A stretch of 64,000 nucleotides of DNA from Philopedon plagiatum (lineage: Eukaryota > Arthropoda > Insecta > Coleoptera > Curculionidae), in contig OZ020191.1 of the NCBI GenBank assembly GCA_963971165.1, positions 19,959,160-20,023,159 on the forward strand. The letters are read 5' to 3'. Under the pieces are notes generated by a model. The model did no database searches. It was not told the DNA's origin and saw only the letters and a program-made list of their open reading frames with translations. Every line of letters begins with the position of its first letter. Position 1 is the first letter of the stretch. Below are positions 59,701-62,751 of this stretch, in pieces. Position numbers and translations under genes: made by a program.

Positions 59701-62637
59701 ATCATGATCGGAAGAAACCTGACCGGCCGGTCATTTGTACTGTACATAATATGCATGAACGACTGGCCGAAGCTTGTCGTTAGTGATCAGTTAGAAAACT
59801 ATCAATGTCGTGACATAATTATATTGTATCATAACAAGTATCCGTAGTTTAATTTACCCAAAGTTACACGTTTAGTTCACCGCACCTGCTGATCATTACC
59901 GGAAAGTATATGACCGGCCGGTCATACCTTACTATACATAATATGCAGATGAATGATATGTCAAAGCTTGTCGTCAGCGATCAATCACCAATTTACACAT
60001 TTACAATACCATATCATATACTGTATTTATAGTATAATGAACTATAACAGTTTACTTTATCTACAGGTTCACGTTCAGTTTAGCCGATAATTATCACCCG
60101 AAAGGATATGTTCGGTCGGTTATCCTTGAGTTGACTAATTCGAACAAGACTTGCTTAATAAGACATCGTACCAAAAAAATGTCGGCAGTTCTGGTCGGAG
60201 AGAATTTGCAAGAAAGGTCGACAATTTTGAATTTTTATCTTCGCACAGTTGAATAGTTTTCCTTCACTTCCCCCCAAACACAGTGCTTTAGATACGTTCC
60301 TGCAAGGAGGTATTTAAAAAAATCAGGTTCATTTGTCGTATTGAGTGTATGGAAAGGACATTGTTATCTAAAGCATTTGCGTTGCTTTTTTTGACAATGA
60401 ATCACAACCTCTGATCTGATATAATTGTAGGCGTGTAGAGATAAATGGCTGGTCGGTCTTTTGCGGTTATAATAACTAAACAGCGGTCTTCCGGCAAACA
60501 CAGCTAGTTTACGAGCTGTTGGCAGACTGAATTAAAGCCATAAAAACCACAAGGTTTAAAGGCAACGCATGAAATATAATCTCCATTGATGAAAACTACC
60601 GTGTATATTAAATATTTAATTTATTTTTAGATCAGATGCCAGTGTCCAACGAAATGGATTTAGAGCTTCGCACTCGACAGTATGTGGTGGTATGTTACAA
60701 GCTACACTGGAGAAAAAACATATTTACTCTCACGCCAAATTTGGAAGTTCTAGTTATGACAATAGGTAAGTTATGATTTTATGAGTAGATTTCTAGGTGA
60801 AATTCAATTGTTGGGGAAACTATAAATCTCACGTTACTAAATTCCAATGCACCCTGTGTGTTGAATGAAATTATCATTTTATTACTTTTATTGGCATGGA
60901 AATCTAAAAAATAAAGATAAAAAAATCAAATCATTAGTAGAGTACCCCAAGGTTCAGCTTTGGACCCCTTTTCTTACTATTTATATAGAATTTGCTTACA
61001 ATAAAAGCCTTGAAAAGAGTTTAAAGAAAAGTCACAAAAATTCCTTTAGAACTAAGAGACTTTTCATGAGAAGAACGATTAAATAGATTAAAATTACCAC
61101 CTTTAAAGTAAAACAATAAAATTCTTAACGGTTATTATTCTGTTAAATCGAAATATATAAGACAAATGAAACTCAAATTTTGAGAGGCAACAGTAAGAAA
61201 ATTGAAAAGGACAATTGTTTTAAATTATTAAGAAGAAATTTTTTAAGTAATCGCATTGCCTATATATGGAATGATTTATTATTATTAGGGCTGATTGTGA
61301 CTGGACGATAGAAGCTCCAATGGGATACAATGTTCAGGTATCGTTTTTGACATTTGATATTGAAGATGAAAAAGATTGTGGGTATGACTATGTTGAAATA
61401 TTTAGTGGCTTGGATTCAAGCGGGCCGTCATATGGAAAATTCTGTGGAACGAAGGTAAAAAATTTTTTCAGTACTCTGACCTATATGGGAAAATCCATCA
61501 AGAAATTAAAATTCGATCTAAGAATTTTTTTTGCGAGCACATTATCGCCCTTTGGTTAGGCTTGTTACTAGTAGTCAACAAACATTGAACTACACTTGTA
61601 AATTATTTTTGGGTGCTGGCGTAGGAGTAAGAGGATTAAGAAAAAAATCAATGAAATGTACCAGAAAATATTAACACTTAGGTCGTTACACAATAATTTA
61701 CAATAACACATAATTGATTGACAGAATTTTTCAGTAGAATTTTACAACGCTCATATGGTAGAATACTAAAAATATTAATTTCATTCGATATTATGGATAT
61801 TTGTGATCGACATATTGATACCAAAAACCGATATTTCACTTGATATCGCCCACGTCTACAAGACAGATAAACGCTATGAATAATAAGCCCTAAAAATATT
61901 ATATATAGCGAACTTACAAACACGGCTTCGATTTTAGTATTAGGGAAGTATTAAATATAAGATCACAACTGCAACTAAAGCGAACAATGTGGATCTGTTA
62001 GTGTGCCGTAGGAAAAACCGTTTTTCAAAATCCGTTTACGTTTTAGATGGTTATTTTCTTAATGCTGCAGTAAGAAAACTATAGATCGCACATTGATGAA
62101 ACACAACATCTTTTTTTAAGTACAAAATATATAAATTACTAAAAAATGTTGTTGCCCATATCGATAATTTAAAATGAATTTAAAAAATTGCAAAATGCCA
62201 TTACAAAAATTATTGTTATTATGCTCAATTAGCTAAAACAGTTATAATTAAAACGATACCATACACGGCGTCCGAAATACTGCATCAAGATCTAGCGAAT
62301 TTTTACTGATTACACAACATATTTTGTAATTTCTCGTACTTATTTCTGGTAATTTTACGTACTTATTTTATTCAATTACACTAAAGTTTAAATAGTTCGT
62401 GAATTTTCCCATATAGAAATTATAACTGTAGCAATAGCAATGACTAGATATACATTAAACCAATTCAGTACATTAAGAGATTTCTTGCAATTTCAGAAAC
62501 CCTTTGATAATATTATTTCGACTCATGAAGCACTGTTGATCCGGTTCCGTTCTGACGACACATTGGTCAGCAAAGGCTTTAGTCTTGTGTACGAAGCCGT
62601 AGAGACATCATCATTTAGCGAAGAAGAAGAAATGTAG
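14546..62637 (+). CDS. tld: Tolloid/BMP1-family secreted astacin metalloprotease, whole gene (18 exons)
   Basis: Joined exons: 14546-14768, 37688-37791, 40180-40580, 40724-40914, 49453-49591, 50095-50273, 50326-50556, 51019-51206, 51524-51677, 53421-53648, 54241-54480, 54585-54738, 54891-55096, 55149-55354, 57671-57882, 60631-60765, 61289-61454, 62497-62637. The sum is 3498 bases, so 1165 residues plus stop, and all phases agree. Domain order is signal peptide, propeptide to R287, astacin (288-488), CUB1 (491-603), CUB2 (606-717), EGF1 (719-759), CUB3 (762-879), EGF2 (880-920), CUB4 (924-1035), CUB5 (1037-1153). This is the full tolloid layout, not the shorter BMP1 splice form. Family members are secreted zinc proteases; in flies Tolloid cleaves Sog to free BMP ligands, and Tolkin processes axon-guidance and matrix proteins. 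I cannot tell from one gene whether it is the tolloid or tolkin orthologue; several insects have a single copy. No frameshift or missing catalytic residue was seen. Confidence 0.95.
15198..16662 (+). repeat. 487-bp unit in three nearly identical tandem copies
   Basis: Units start AAGAAAGCGTTGTGTTATTT at 15201, 15688 and 16175 and end CAATTGCATTTTTCT. I found one difference (CTTTTCCTC versus CTTGTCCTC at about 15894). The sequence after the third unit (TAAAAATTTGGACAAAAATC, 16676) is the inverted form of an internal block (TTTGTCCAAATTTTTACAAT), so the unit probably derives from an inverted-repeat element. Lies in tolloid intron 1. Confidence 0.95.
16663..18821. other. Intron 1, no gene seen
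   Basis: AT-rich. CAGTGGCGTATCC followed by a run of 14-15 G (18614-18629) and GGGGGCAATTGCCCCGCC (18634) looks like the end of a small hAT-type element whose other end I did not find. Confidence 0.45.
18822..20133 (+). mobile_element. Jockey-like non-LTR retrotransposon, 5'-truncated
   Basis: Reverse-transcriptase text starts inside the RT domain: LEKHKIIHDRPYGFRHKRST, VALDISKAFDQVWHAALLNK, then a frameshift near 19110 into NAGVPRGSVLAPTLFLLHIN and the catalytic HSYADDSTLH (about 19230). The palm and thumb continue to 19651, then stops to about 20100 and an A-rich tail. 5' truncation plus A-rich 3' end is typical of LINE retroposition. Confidence 0.85.
21218..21382. mobile_element. Short inverted-repeat element with G/C-rich hairpins
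   Basis: CCCATAGGCGTTTCTAGG at the left and CCTCTAGAACCGCCTATG-like sequence at the right are inverted copies (about 18 of 20 match). Inside, the palindromes GGGGGCTAAGCCCCCCCC (21249) and GGGGGCTTAAGCCCCCC (21335) stand out against AT-rich surroundings. Confidence 0.6.
21405..22340 (+). mobile_element. Another jockey-type retrotransposon remnant
   Basis: RT core: GVPQGPTLGPLLFLVYINDL (across the start), VIYADDTTLL (about 21520), then KVLGLYIDSKLTWQVHL and LKLAYYSLVQASLSYDLVFW, with frame breaks at about 21650 and after 22050. The RT C terminus decays into YETRNMSILTVPYNRLKLSQ. It differs in sequence from the pair at 18.8 and 23.8 kb and is 5'-truncated. Confidence 0.8.
22496..23830 (-). mobile_element. 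Second copy of the jockey-like element, inverted, with insertion
   Basis: The - strand carries the same protein text as 18822-20133: GHQKSTADLLTFATHNSNKS, VALDISKAFVQVWHAALLNK, NAGVPQGSVLAPTLF-like, then HMNNQALQNNETFD. The catalytic box reads YAVDS instead of YADDS, so it is dead. A 218-bp inverted-repeat element interrupts it at 22812-23029. It forms an inverted pair with the first copy, about 2.4 kb apart. Confidence 0.85.
22812..23029. mobile_element. Tc1/mariner-type MITE with TA duplication
   Basis: CACTGAAAAAAT at the left, TTTTCAGTG at the right, with TA at 22810-22811 and 23030-23031. The surrounding jockey-like element is continuous across it (GAACGAGAGA on one side, AGGTTAGGTCTTATTTGG on the other), which confirms an insertion. 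No coding capacity. Confidence 0.75.
23831..29282. other. Intron 1, no gene seen apart from listed repeats
   Basis: AT-rich with scattered short open frames. None of those I examined (for example 25104-25361 -, 27511-27723 +, 28697-28972 -) shows a recognisable domain or splice context. Confidence 0.45.
25870..26182. mobile_element. CCAGATTC-family element, copy 3
   Basis: TCAGATTCTCCAACGCTAGT at 25871 and the same internal text as copy 1, ending in ACGGCCAGACTCG. Confidence 0.6.
29283..30698 (+). mobile_element. Mariner-type element, nearly full length, inactive
   Basis: Inverted terminal repeats of roughly 80 bases: AACGTAAGATCAAAAACAAG at 29283 and the inverted form ending at about 30697, both running through CCTCAAAGTATGCC and TTGAATTATTACTCTTGAAAG. 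The transposase reads from ATG 29442 (MVITAEQKAFMIERYLRNGR) but stops at 29703, with more stops and frameshifts later. FFTDEAWFYLSGYINS (29929 on) and the degenerate QQDGAP region (about 30190) hold the DDE/D acids. Same family as 48890-49425 and 55400-57640. Confidence 0.85.
31299..31932. mobile_element. CCAGATTC-family elements, two tandem inverted copies
   Basis: Two consecutive head-to-tail copies in reverse orientation (31299-31565 and about 31570-31925), both with TTAGTTGTCTTA and GGTTTTGA(T/C) blocks. The outer end is GAATCTGGCCGTTGATT. Confidence 0.6.
32570..33330 (+). repeat. Degenerate tandem repeat, about 115-bp unit
   Basis: About six to seven units, each with a GGTCAGAAAATCTAATTT-like block, a GGAGGGGG(G) run, an AAAAGGAGCG(A/G)CTG block and TTTC(T/C)CCAAAAATGTTA. 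A run of about 16 G interrupts one unit at 32791-32807. It is preceded by GACTGACTGACTGAC (32486). Confidence 0.8.
33331..34849. other. Intron 1, no gene seen
   Basis: AT-rich. CAGTGGCGTGC at 34344 resembles a hAT-type end but has no partner that I found. Confidence 0.45.
34850..35280 (-). pseudogene. Mariner-type transposase fragment
   Basis: The - strand reads KNYFQQDGCPAHCAREAIEW, WLHRRFGPRWIGRKGP and WPPRSSDLMLANMFL, the D-box and C-terminal catalytic region of a Tc1/mariner transposase (usual PDLTPLDFFLWG altered), followed by QAVHSISQEEIRNSFRCLRN-like text to about 34870. It belongs to a different family from the other mariners here. No terminal repeats were identified. Confidence 0.75.
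35857..35936 (+). repeat. Short direct repeat
   Basis: GTTTAGCTACCGCAGCTTGA occurs at 35857 and again about 44 bases later, both followed by TCCT(G/A)G(A/T)TTCTTCTAG. Confidence 0.85.
35937..37687. other. End of intron 1, no gene seen
   Basis: Very AT-rich with poly-A/T tracts; no domain or repeat recognised. Confidence 0.5.
37688..37791 (+). CDS. tld: tolloid exon 2: propeptide
   Basis: Acceptor TTTCAG, donor GTAAGA. Completes the split glycine and continues NFQGDIALSEEEY, the conserved propeptide motif of tolloid proteins, then a charged helix-like stretch to residue 109. Ends in phase 0. Intron 1 before it is 22.9 kb. Confidence 0.9.
37985..38072 (+). repeat. Imperfect GTCTGTCT-rich microsatellite
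   Basis: Repeats of GTCTGTCTTTCG and variants. A related string is at 39482. The overlapping open frames in this region are repeat-derived. Confidence 0.75.
38262..38962. mobile_element. Fold-back (snap-back) element, about 700 bp
   Basis: Left arm 38263-38668 is inverted in right arm 38708-38959: ends CAGGGTGTCCGAAAAGTCTT and GACTTGTCGGACAACCTG, and near the centre GAACTTCTTGGCAGTAATAA against TTATTACTGCCAAGAAGTTC. The right arm lacks about 120-150 bases present in the left. The 169-codon open frame at 38267-38776 reads through the palindrome and is not a gene. Lies in tolloid intron 2. Confidence 0.85.
38963..40179. other. Intron 2 remainder with clustered transposon-end-like motifs
   Basis: ACAGGGTG-type strings occur at about 39011, 39157 and 39616, as in the mariner ends above, separated by AT-rich DNA. 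They may be a pile of decayed ends. No ORF of note. Confidence 0.4.
40180..40580 (+). CDS. tld: tolloid exon 3: variable, very basic propeptide region
   Basis: Residues 110-242. Starts VLEGLQIEEEGLTDYMRK, in phase with exon 2. The rest is hydrophilic, rich in N, K and S, and ends in a dense run of K/R residues that spans the junction with exon 4. This part is not recognisable by family similarity, as expected of the variable propeptide. The basic run could offer additional proprotein-convertase sites; that is inference. Confidence 0.85.
40724..40914 (+). CDS. tld: tolloid exon 4: convertase site and N terminus of mature protease
   Basis: Residues 243-306. LRRVIR ends at R287, an R-x-x-R furin-type site, followed directly by AATARKERVW, the standard N terminus of mature tolloid astacin domains, and DYGVIPYEI. 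Donor GTTAGT at 40915. Intron 3 is only 143 bases; intron 4 after it is 8.5 kb and full of transposons. Confidence 0.93.
41068..42988 (-). mobile_element. Tc1-like transposon, decayed, with TA duplication
   Basis: Inverted ends CTCCGCGAAAAAAGTATCGC (41070) and its near complement at 42967-42986, flanked by TA at 41066-41067 and 42989-42990. Transposase remains on the - strand run from about 42180 (LTLDQLAIIIALIEDGRFQR, an HTH-like start) through 41823-41548 (GGAVMAWGGICLKGR, RYIRDILEEHVVP) to 41441-41244 (QAYVERLIKSMLNRIIAVIR, the typical Tc1 C terminus). Frameshifts and stops break it. It lies antisense in tolloid intron 4. Confidence 0.8.
42370..42515 (-). pseudogene. Fragment resembling a DUF4817-type helix-turn-helix
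   Basis: On the - strand, MGYSQHEKVDIFISQGHYY and VPSLNTFVRTYSKI fit the pattern of the transposon-associated HTH region annotated as DUF4817, which differs from Tc1 HTH domains. It may be a remnant of a second element or the genuine N terminus of this one. Confidence 0.4.
43408..44019. repeat. Left subterminal array of TCATTTCGGTAAC motifs
   Basis: Copies at 43408, 43606, 43797, 43950 and 43965 on + and at 43988 and 44007 on -, with T/C or T/A variation at position 10. The last four cluster within 70 bases just before the ORF. Probable transposase-binding sites. Confidence 0.8.
44048..46735 (+). CDS. Probable transposase of the 4.4-kb element, 895 codons, family not assigned
   Basis: The N-terminal 430 residues are extremely basic, with K/R/E-rich coiled segments, and fit a DNA-binding region. 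A cysteine-containing middle part follows. The C-terminal third looks like an RNase H-fold core: LHVDFAENY with D641, INFFSDGPSSQYKNK with D722, and ESGHGKGPMDGVGGSLKR with H760 and D766. These are candidate catalytic acids; the assignment is inference. Similar HVDFAENY / SDGP / HGKGxxDGxGGxxKR strings occur, as I recall, in uncharacterised transposon proteins of insects and cnidarians. Sola (4-bp target duplications) is a possibility I cannot confirm; KDZ or CMC-type elements are alternatives. The true C terminus may differ: the last 60 or so codons, after KQHAFIFLRQ, become hydrophobic and look like intron read-through leading to downstream exons. Confidence 0.75.
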   Translation: MKQRFKDLKERLKIDREEAASARAANKNRKRRKKYEQGKKLLVTRDLTPAGSNSELLELLKQKEELEKKIKNIQESEASKSDSRMNIGKNLFDNNNNEAAKKEKKRVNLQPTVGPVEVSKFSILKSDAVKQIDLQMPKKCDITVQKNKKTSFHQEKEKIRERVRKHKANLTKEKLEEKRRKDRERYREKKEKGLVKGIKDLTKRDQKTKRKIWKKNSKRYRQNKILKRRTSEFLENTTPPASPRSEEYEEVEMNEVSHDNYRKTSGRKRVKANRSKIYRKLVNTEQENRQLRRSVEKYRKRCYRFSTPKSSTSPFTKVKEITRGLSVPPQVKRKLLLGETLFEQIKVNKNKVETQREKHMFAKMISGKLFRRYKLVSEVRGLVPFRLEKKYSEKNKLTQYERKMRNKARSMIMAERIKEFLERDENSKMCPGKKDFVTRNKLKKQKRILLCSMKNLHKKFFQENNARISYVTFCRLKPFWIVHPKNKDRETCACVKHANMSLIVKKLYFNRCINFVTPDEIIKNIVCNQDSKECMLGACKECKSKKQYEEKVIKNNVNMNQQIDFEQWTNIKEEREIKNKQVTIRRTVKKSMFGTVKNLINLLHLKLIDYKKHVFVMRHQLKELRQRKQLVKSDELILHVDFAENYVAKYATEIQAMHFGASKRQISLHTGVYYTSESTKSFCSVSDSLDHKAYAVWAHLNLLLRQISSDIPNIRTINFFSDGPSSQYKNKSNIYYLLDIIPSLFPNVQQISWNYSESGHGKGPMDGVGGSLKRSADRKVLGGADITSAADFVKLQDDSSVIIWEVSENDMLEFKNKFPNHIPSSIPQIMTLHQISWTRKQHAFIFLRQLSCFSCEFAAACNHQLNSSSFKFKFIKTCILFILETIFFAMKNFFV
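46770..46819 (+). CDS. Possible small exon linking transposase to PHD finger
   Basis: After an AG acceptor at 46768-46769 one frame reads NKRAPSPTIKVAAADE without a stop. A GTAAAT donor at 46820 would join it in phase 0 to the next segment. The upstream donor is not clear and a GTAAAG at 46836 is an alternative that does not keep phase. This is tentative. Confidence 0.3.
46910..47332 (+). CDS. PHD-type zinc finger segment of the transposon
   Basis: Open from an AG acceptor (46908-46909) through the ATG at 46946 to the stop at 47330. The C terminus has C-x2-C-x12-C-x2-C-x4-H-x2-C then C-x2-C (CFIC, KCNSCLRTFHIKC, CKSC), a C4HC3 PHD pattern. PHD fingers bind histone tails or other peptides and recur in several transposases. 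It probably forms the C terminus of the transposase by splicing but could be a separate small protein beginning at 46946. Confidence 0.6.
   Translation, partial: KDKTHDKIVSAKMPQNKNAALTKKRFILSEIKTFSKLCTDSFLNPNIASEMGKITILSDVLLQPSCSQKETSSVKDLPNVRYDGSLCFICTFSINHSNFGIKCNSCLRTFHIKCIIKKKLSTYSSLAGFSCKSCSLKKNN
47451..47816. repeat. Right subterminal array of TCATTTCGGTAAC motifs
   Basis: Copies at 47451-47463 and 47469-47481 on + and a terminal copy (ATTACCGAAATGA, 47804-47816) on -. AATAAA at about 47398 just before the array would end the element's transcript. Confidence 0.8.
47823..48889. other. Intron 4 remainder, no gene seen
   Basis: AT-rich. A stretch at 48650-48850 is less AT-rich and looks weakly coding (CCCCGGAACATCAAGAATCG) but contains no recognised domain. 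Confidence 0.4.
48890..49425 (+). mobile_element. 5'-truncated mariner-type copy
   Basis: Closely matches the C-terminal half of the element at 29283-30698 (GYFQQDDA, then the NLEDLRVRITNKF-like and GGHVSHLV parts) with frameshifts, and its 3' end (AAGAGTAAT, 49414) stops inside the terminal repeat. It ends 27 bases before tolloid exon 5. Confidence 0.75.
49453..49591 (+). CDS. tld: tolloid exon 5: astacin domain, first part
   Basis: Encodes DGNFSG at the phase-1 junction, then HWENFTCVKFVER and IIFTERPCG, all standard astacin strands and helices. Its acceptor (TTTTGTAG) lies about 30 bases after the end of a truncated mariner copy. Confidence 0.93.
50095..50273 (+). CDS. tld: tolloid exon 6: zinc-binding active site
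   Basis: Contains the BMP1/tolloid-type CC loop (GCCSFVG) and the zinc signature HELGHVVGFWHEHTRPDRD: zinc ligands H382, H386 and H392, catalytic base E383. All catalytic residues are present. Confidence 0.96.
50326..50556 (+). CDS. tld: tolloid exon 7: Met-turn and end of astacin domain
   Basis: Contains YDYDSIMHYARNTFS, with the Met-turn M439 and the fifth ligand Y441, then the C-terminal astacin segment LSEGDIAQTNLLYKCP. The intron before it is 52 bases, the shortest in the gene. Confidence 0.95.
51019..51206 (+). CDS. tld: tolloid exon 8: CUB1, first half
   Basis: Begins KCGRTYQ and carries CEWRITATHGEKIVLNITG and the acidic CKNDYVEV motif typical of calcium-binding CUB domains. Phase 0 at its end. 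Confidence 0.92.
51524..51677 (+). CDS. tld: tolloid exon 9: CUB1, second half
   Basis: VRDGYWHESTVLGVFCGTG through RGFAANYE, which completes CUB1 with its fourth cysteine. CUB1 with CUB2 is the non-catalytic part most needed for substrate handling in this family. Confidence 0.92.
51678..53420. other. Intron 9, no gene seen
   Basis: AT-rich, with several short open frames without domains. No mobile element recognised. Confidence 0.5.
53421..53648 (+). CDS. tld: tolloid exon 10: CUB2, first part
   Basis: AVCGGEFYIDTEGHLESPNYP, CIWRITVPENHQVALKFQSF and CVYDYVEIRDG are classic CUB signatures. Donor GTAAAA. Confidence 0.94.
53790..54135. mobile_element. CCAGATTC-family element, decayed copy in intron 10
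   Basis: Reverse-oriented text (TTTGTCCTGTCATTGCTTAT, GCTTGGTTTCCAAATGATTC) matches the other copies; ends GTGAATTTAGCCGTAAG. A further fragment is at about 26390-26460. Confidence 0.55.
54241..54480 (+). CDS. tld: tolloid exon 11: end of CUB2 and EGF1
   Basis: YCGHKVPLDVIS completes CUB2 (residues 680-717). EGF1 follows in the same exon with six cysteines at 723, 730, 734, 743, 745 and 758 and a CVNTLGSYVCAC core. The opening EYDEC is slightly unlike the usual DxDEC calcium-binding start. Confidence 0.94.
54585..54738 (+). CDS. tld: tolloid exon 12: CUB3, first half
   Basis: DACGGVFDVPNGTITSPSFP and CVWEIVALPQYRITLNFTHF. Donor GTACGT, leaving a split glycine codon finished in exon 13. Confidence 0.93.
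54891..55096 (+). CDS. tld: tolloid exon 13: CUB3, second half
   Basis: NNNAQQQCEYDRVDIFS, then SYCGSKAPGLITSESNVM and TGFAAIFFS. The N/Q-rich loop before the third cysteine is a small lineage-specific feature. Confidence 0.93.
55149..55354 (+). CDS. tld: tolloid exon 14: EGF2 and start of CUB4
   Basis: DMDECANNHGNCQHEC is a consensus calcium-binding EGF start. The six cysteines are 884, 891, 895, 904, 906 and 919. CUB4 starts at C924 with GFIGSPNYPDYYP. Ends in phase 0. Confidence 0.94.
55501..55695 (-). CDS. Small divergent ORF, 64 residues, unknown function
   Basis: Starts 82 bases from the + strand ORF at 55778 and points away from it. Begins MKQVRFDEERNIIHRMSVW; arginine- and glutamine-rich and probably helical. 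I recognise no domain. The shared 82-bp spacer contains TATATA, so it could be a bidirectional promoter. Its stop lies at the insertion edge, so a longer original protein may have been cut. Confidence 0.4.
   Translation of the reverse strand: MKQVRFDEERNIIHRMSVWCFAYRQARQSNFQQLILDRYRFQRRIGKMDAMLARFLERNHRNNI
55778..56173 (+). CDS. Small intact ORF with phage/virus-like DAATKGYV motif, 131 residues
   Basis: Sits in the insertion inside the mariner copy. Begins MGRVNNTIDKFGLQKTLVCN and has GLPGIGFKLTSDGHFDIEG and NVAQPINDNDAATKGYV, then a helical part and a basic C terminus. The LxNVxxPxxxxDAATKxYV pattern is well known in phage tail-fibre type proteins, and similar strings occur in insect genomic proteins I associate with Polinton-like or viral cassettes; that link is inference. 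A TATATA stretch (about 55730) and an AATAAA (about 56217) bracket it, so it looks like a complete compact transcription unit. Confidence 0.5.
   Translation: MGRVNNTIDKFGLQKTLVCNNVSRGLPGIGFKLTSDGHFDIEGKLLRNVAQPINDNDAATKGYVLTEVHQLGSQINTILSNVLVPVLQKMLEDDEAKITYLKEKMYQIHPHAARYTTTKIKDPKKPKWKPT
57671..57882 (+). CDS. tld: tolloid exon 15: CUB4, middle
   Basis: DCVWHFSTTPGHRVRIIFQF, CAYDHVDFYDGSSP, FCGSKLPHMIVASG and LYLTF. Donor GTTTGT. The frame stays open to 57934, but that tail is intron. Intron 14 before it holds a mariner copy. Confidence 0.93.
57948..59242 (-). mobile_element. Second decayed copy of the 8.9-kb mariner family, inverted
   Basis: Ends ACACAGGTTGAGTTTTTTTT (57948) and CTCACCCTGTATAC (59224). 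Transposase remains run right to left between about 58830 and 58490: the complement contains the same DDM(K)DRIRFACLLV-like and VMATTPTT-like text as the first copy. Only the C-terminal part survives; the left part is replaced by unrelated DNA and a microsatellite. It lies in tolloid intron 15. Confidence 0.7.
58021..58071 (+). repeat. Microsatellite (GTCAGTGA)n
   Basis: About six perfect copies of an 8-base unit, inside the decayed mariner copy. Confidence 0.9.
59277..60130 (+). repeat. Tandem repeat, about 190-bp unit, with TGACCGGCCGGTCA palindrome
   Basis: Five units beginning near 59277, 59464, 59655, 59846 and 60051 share ATTAGTTTAGTTTACCCAAA, TTCACGTTCAGTTTACTGGA, the palindrome, and AGCTTGTCGTCAGCGATCA. 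The 14-bp palindrome is perfect at 59529, 59720 and 59911 and degenerate in the first and last units. Lies in tolloid intron 15. Confidence 0.9.
60631..60765 (+). CDS. tld: tolloid exon 16: end of CUB4, start of CUB5
   Basis: RSDASVQRNGFRASH closes CUB4, STVCGGMLQAT opens CUB5, and the exon ends SSSYDNR. The exon has no in-frame ATG. It was found by requiring phase and the CUB consensus between exons 15 and 17. Confidence 0.9.
61289..61454 (+). CDS. tld: tolloid exon 17: CUB5, middle
   Basis: ADCDWTIEAPMGYNVQVSFL, DCGYDYVEIFSGLDSSGP and KFCGTK. Donor GTAAAA, phase 0. Confidence 0.93.
61455..62496. other. Intron 17, no gene seen
   Basis: AT-rich; nothing recognised. Confidence 0.5.
62497..62637 (+). 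CDS. tld: tolloid exon 18: end of CUB5, C terminus and stop
   Basis: KPFDNIISTHEALLIRFRSD and KGFSLVYEAVE finish CUB5, followed by a short acidic tail ending in EEEEM and TAG. The acceptor TTTCAG (62491-62496) sits inside a longer open frame whose upstream ATG is not used. Confidence 0.92.
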   Translation, partial: KPFDNIISTHEALLIRFRSDDTLVSKGFSLVYEAVETSSFSEEEEM

Positions 62638-62683
62638 TAATGATTATGGATTTTCCTCTACTTCACTATTTGTTTAAGGAAGC

Positions 62684-62751
62684 AATAAACGGCGAAAATC
62701 TACAAATATCGCCACTCTATCGCCACAAGACAGAACATATTTTGCAATAAA
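62684..62751 (+). terminator. Candidate poly(A) signals for tolloid
   Basis: AATAAA occurs at 62684-62689 (47 bases after the stop) and again at 62746-62751, followed by GTGATGTTC, a GT-rich stretch. Either could end the transcript. Confidence 0.6.
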
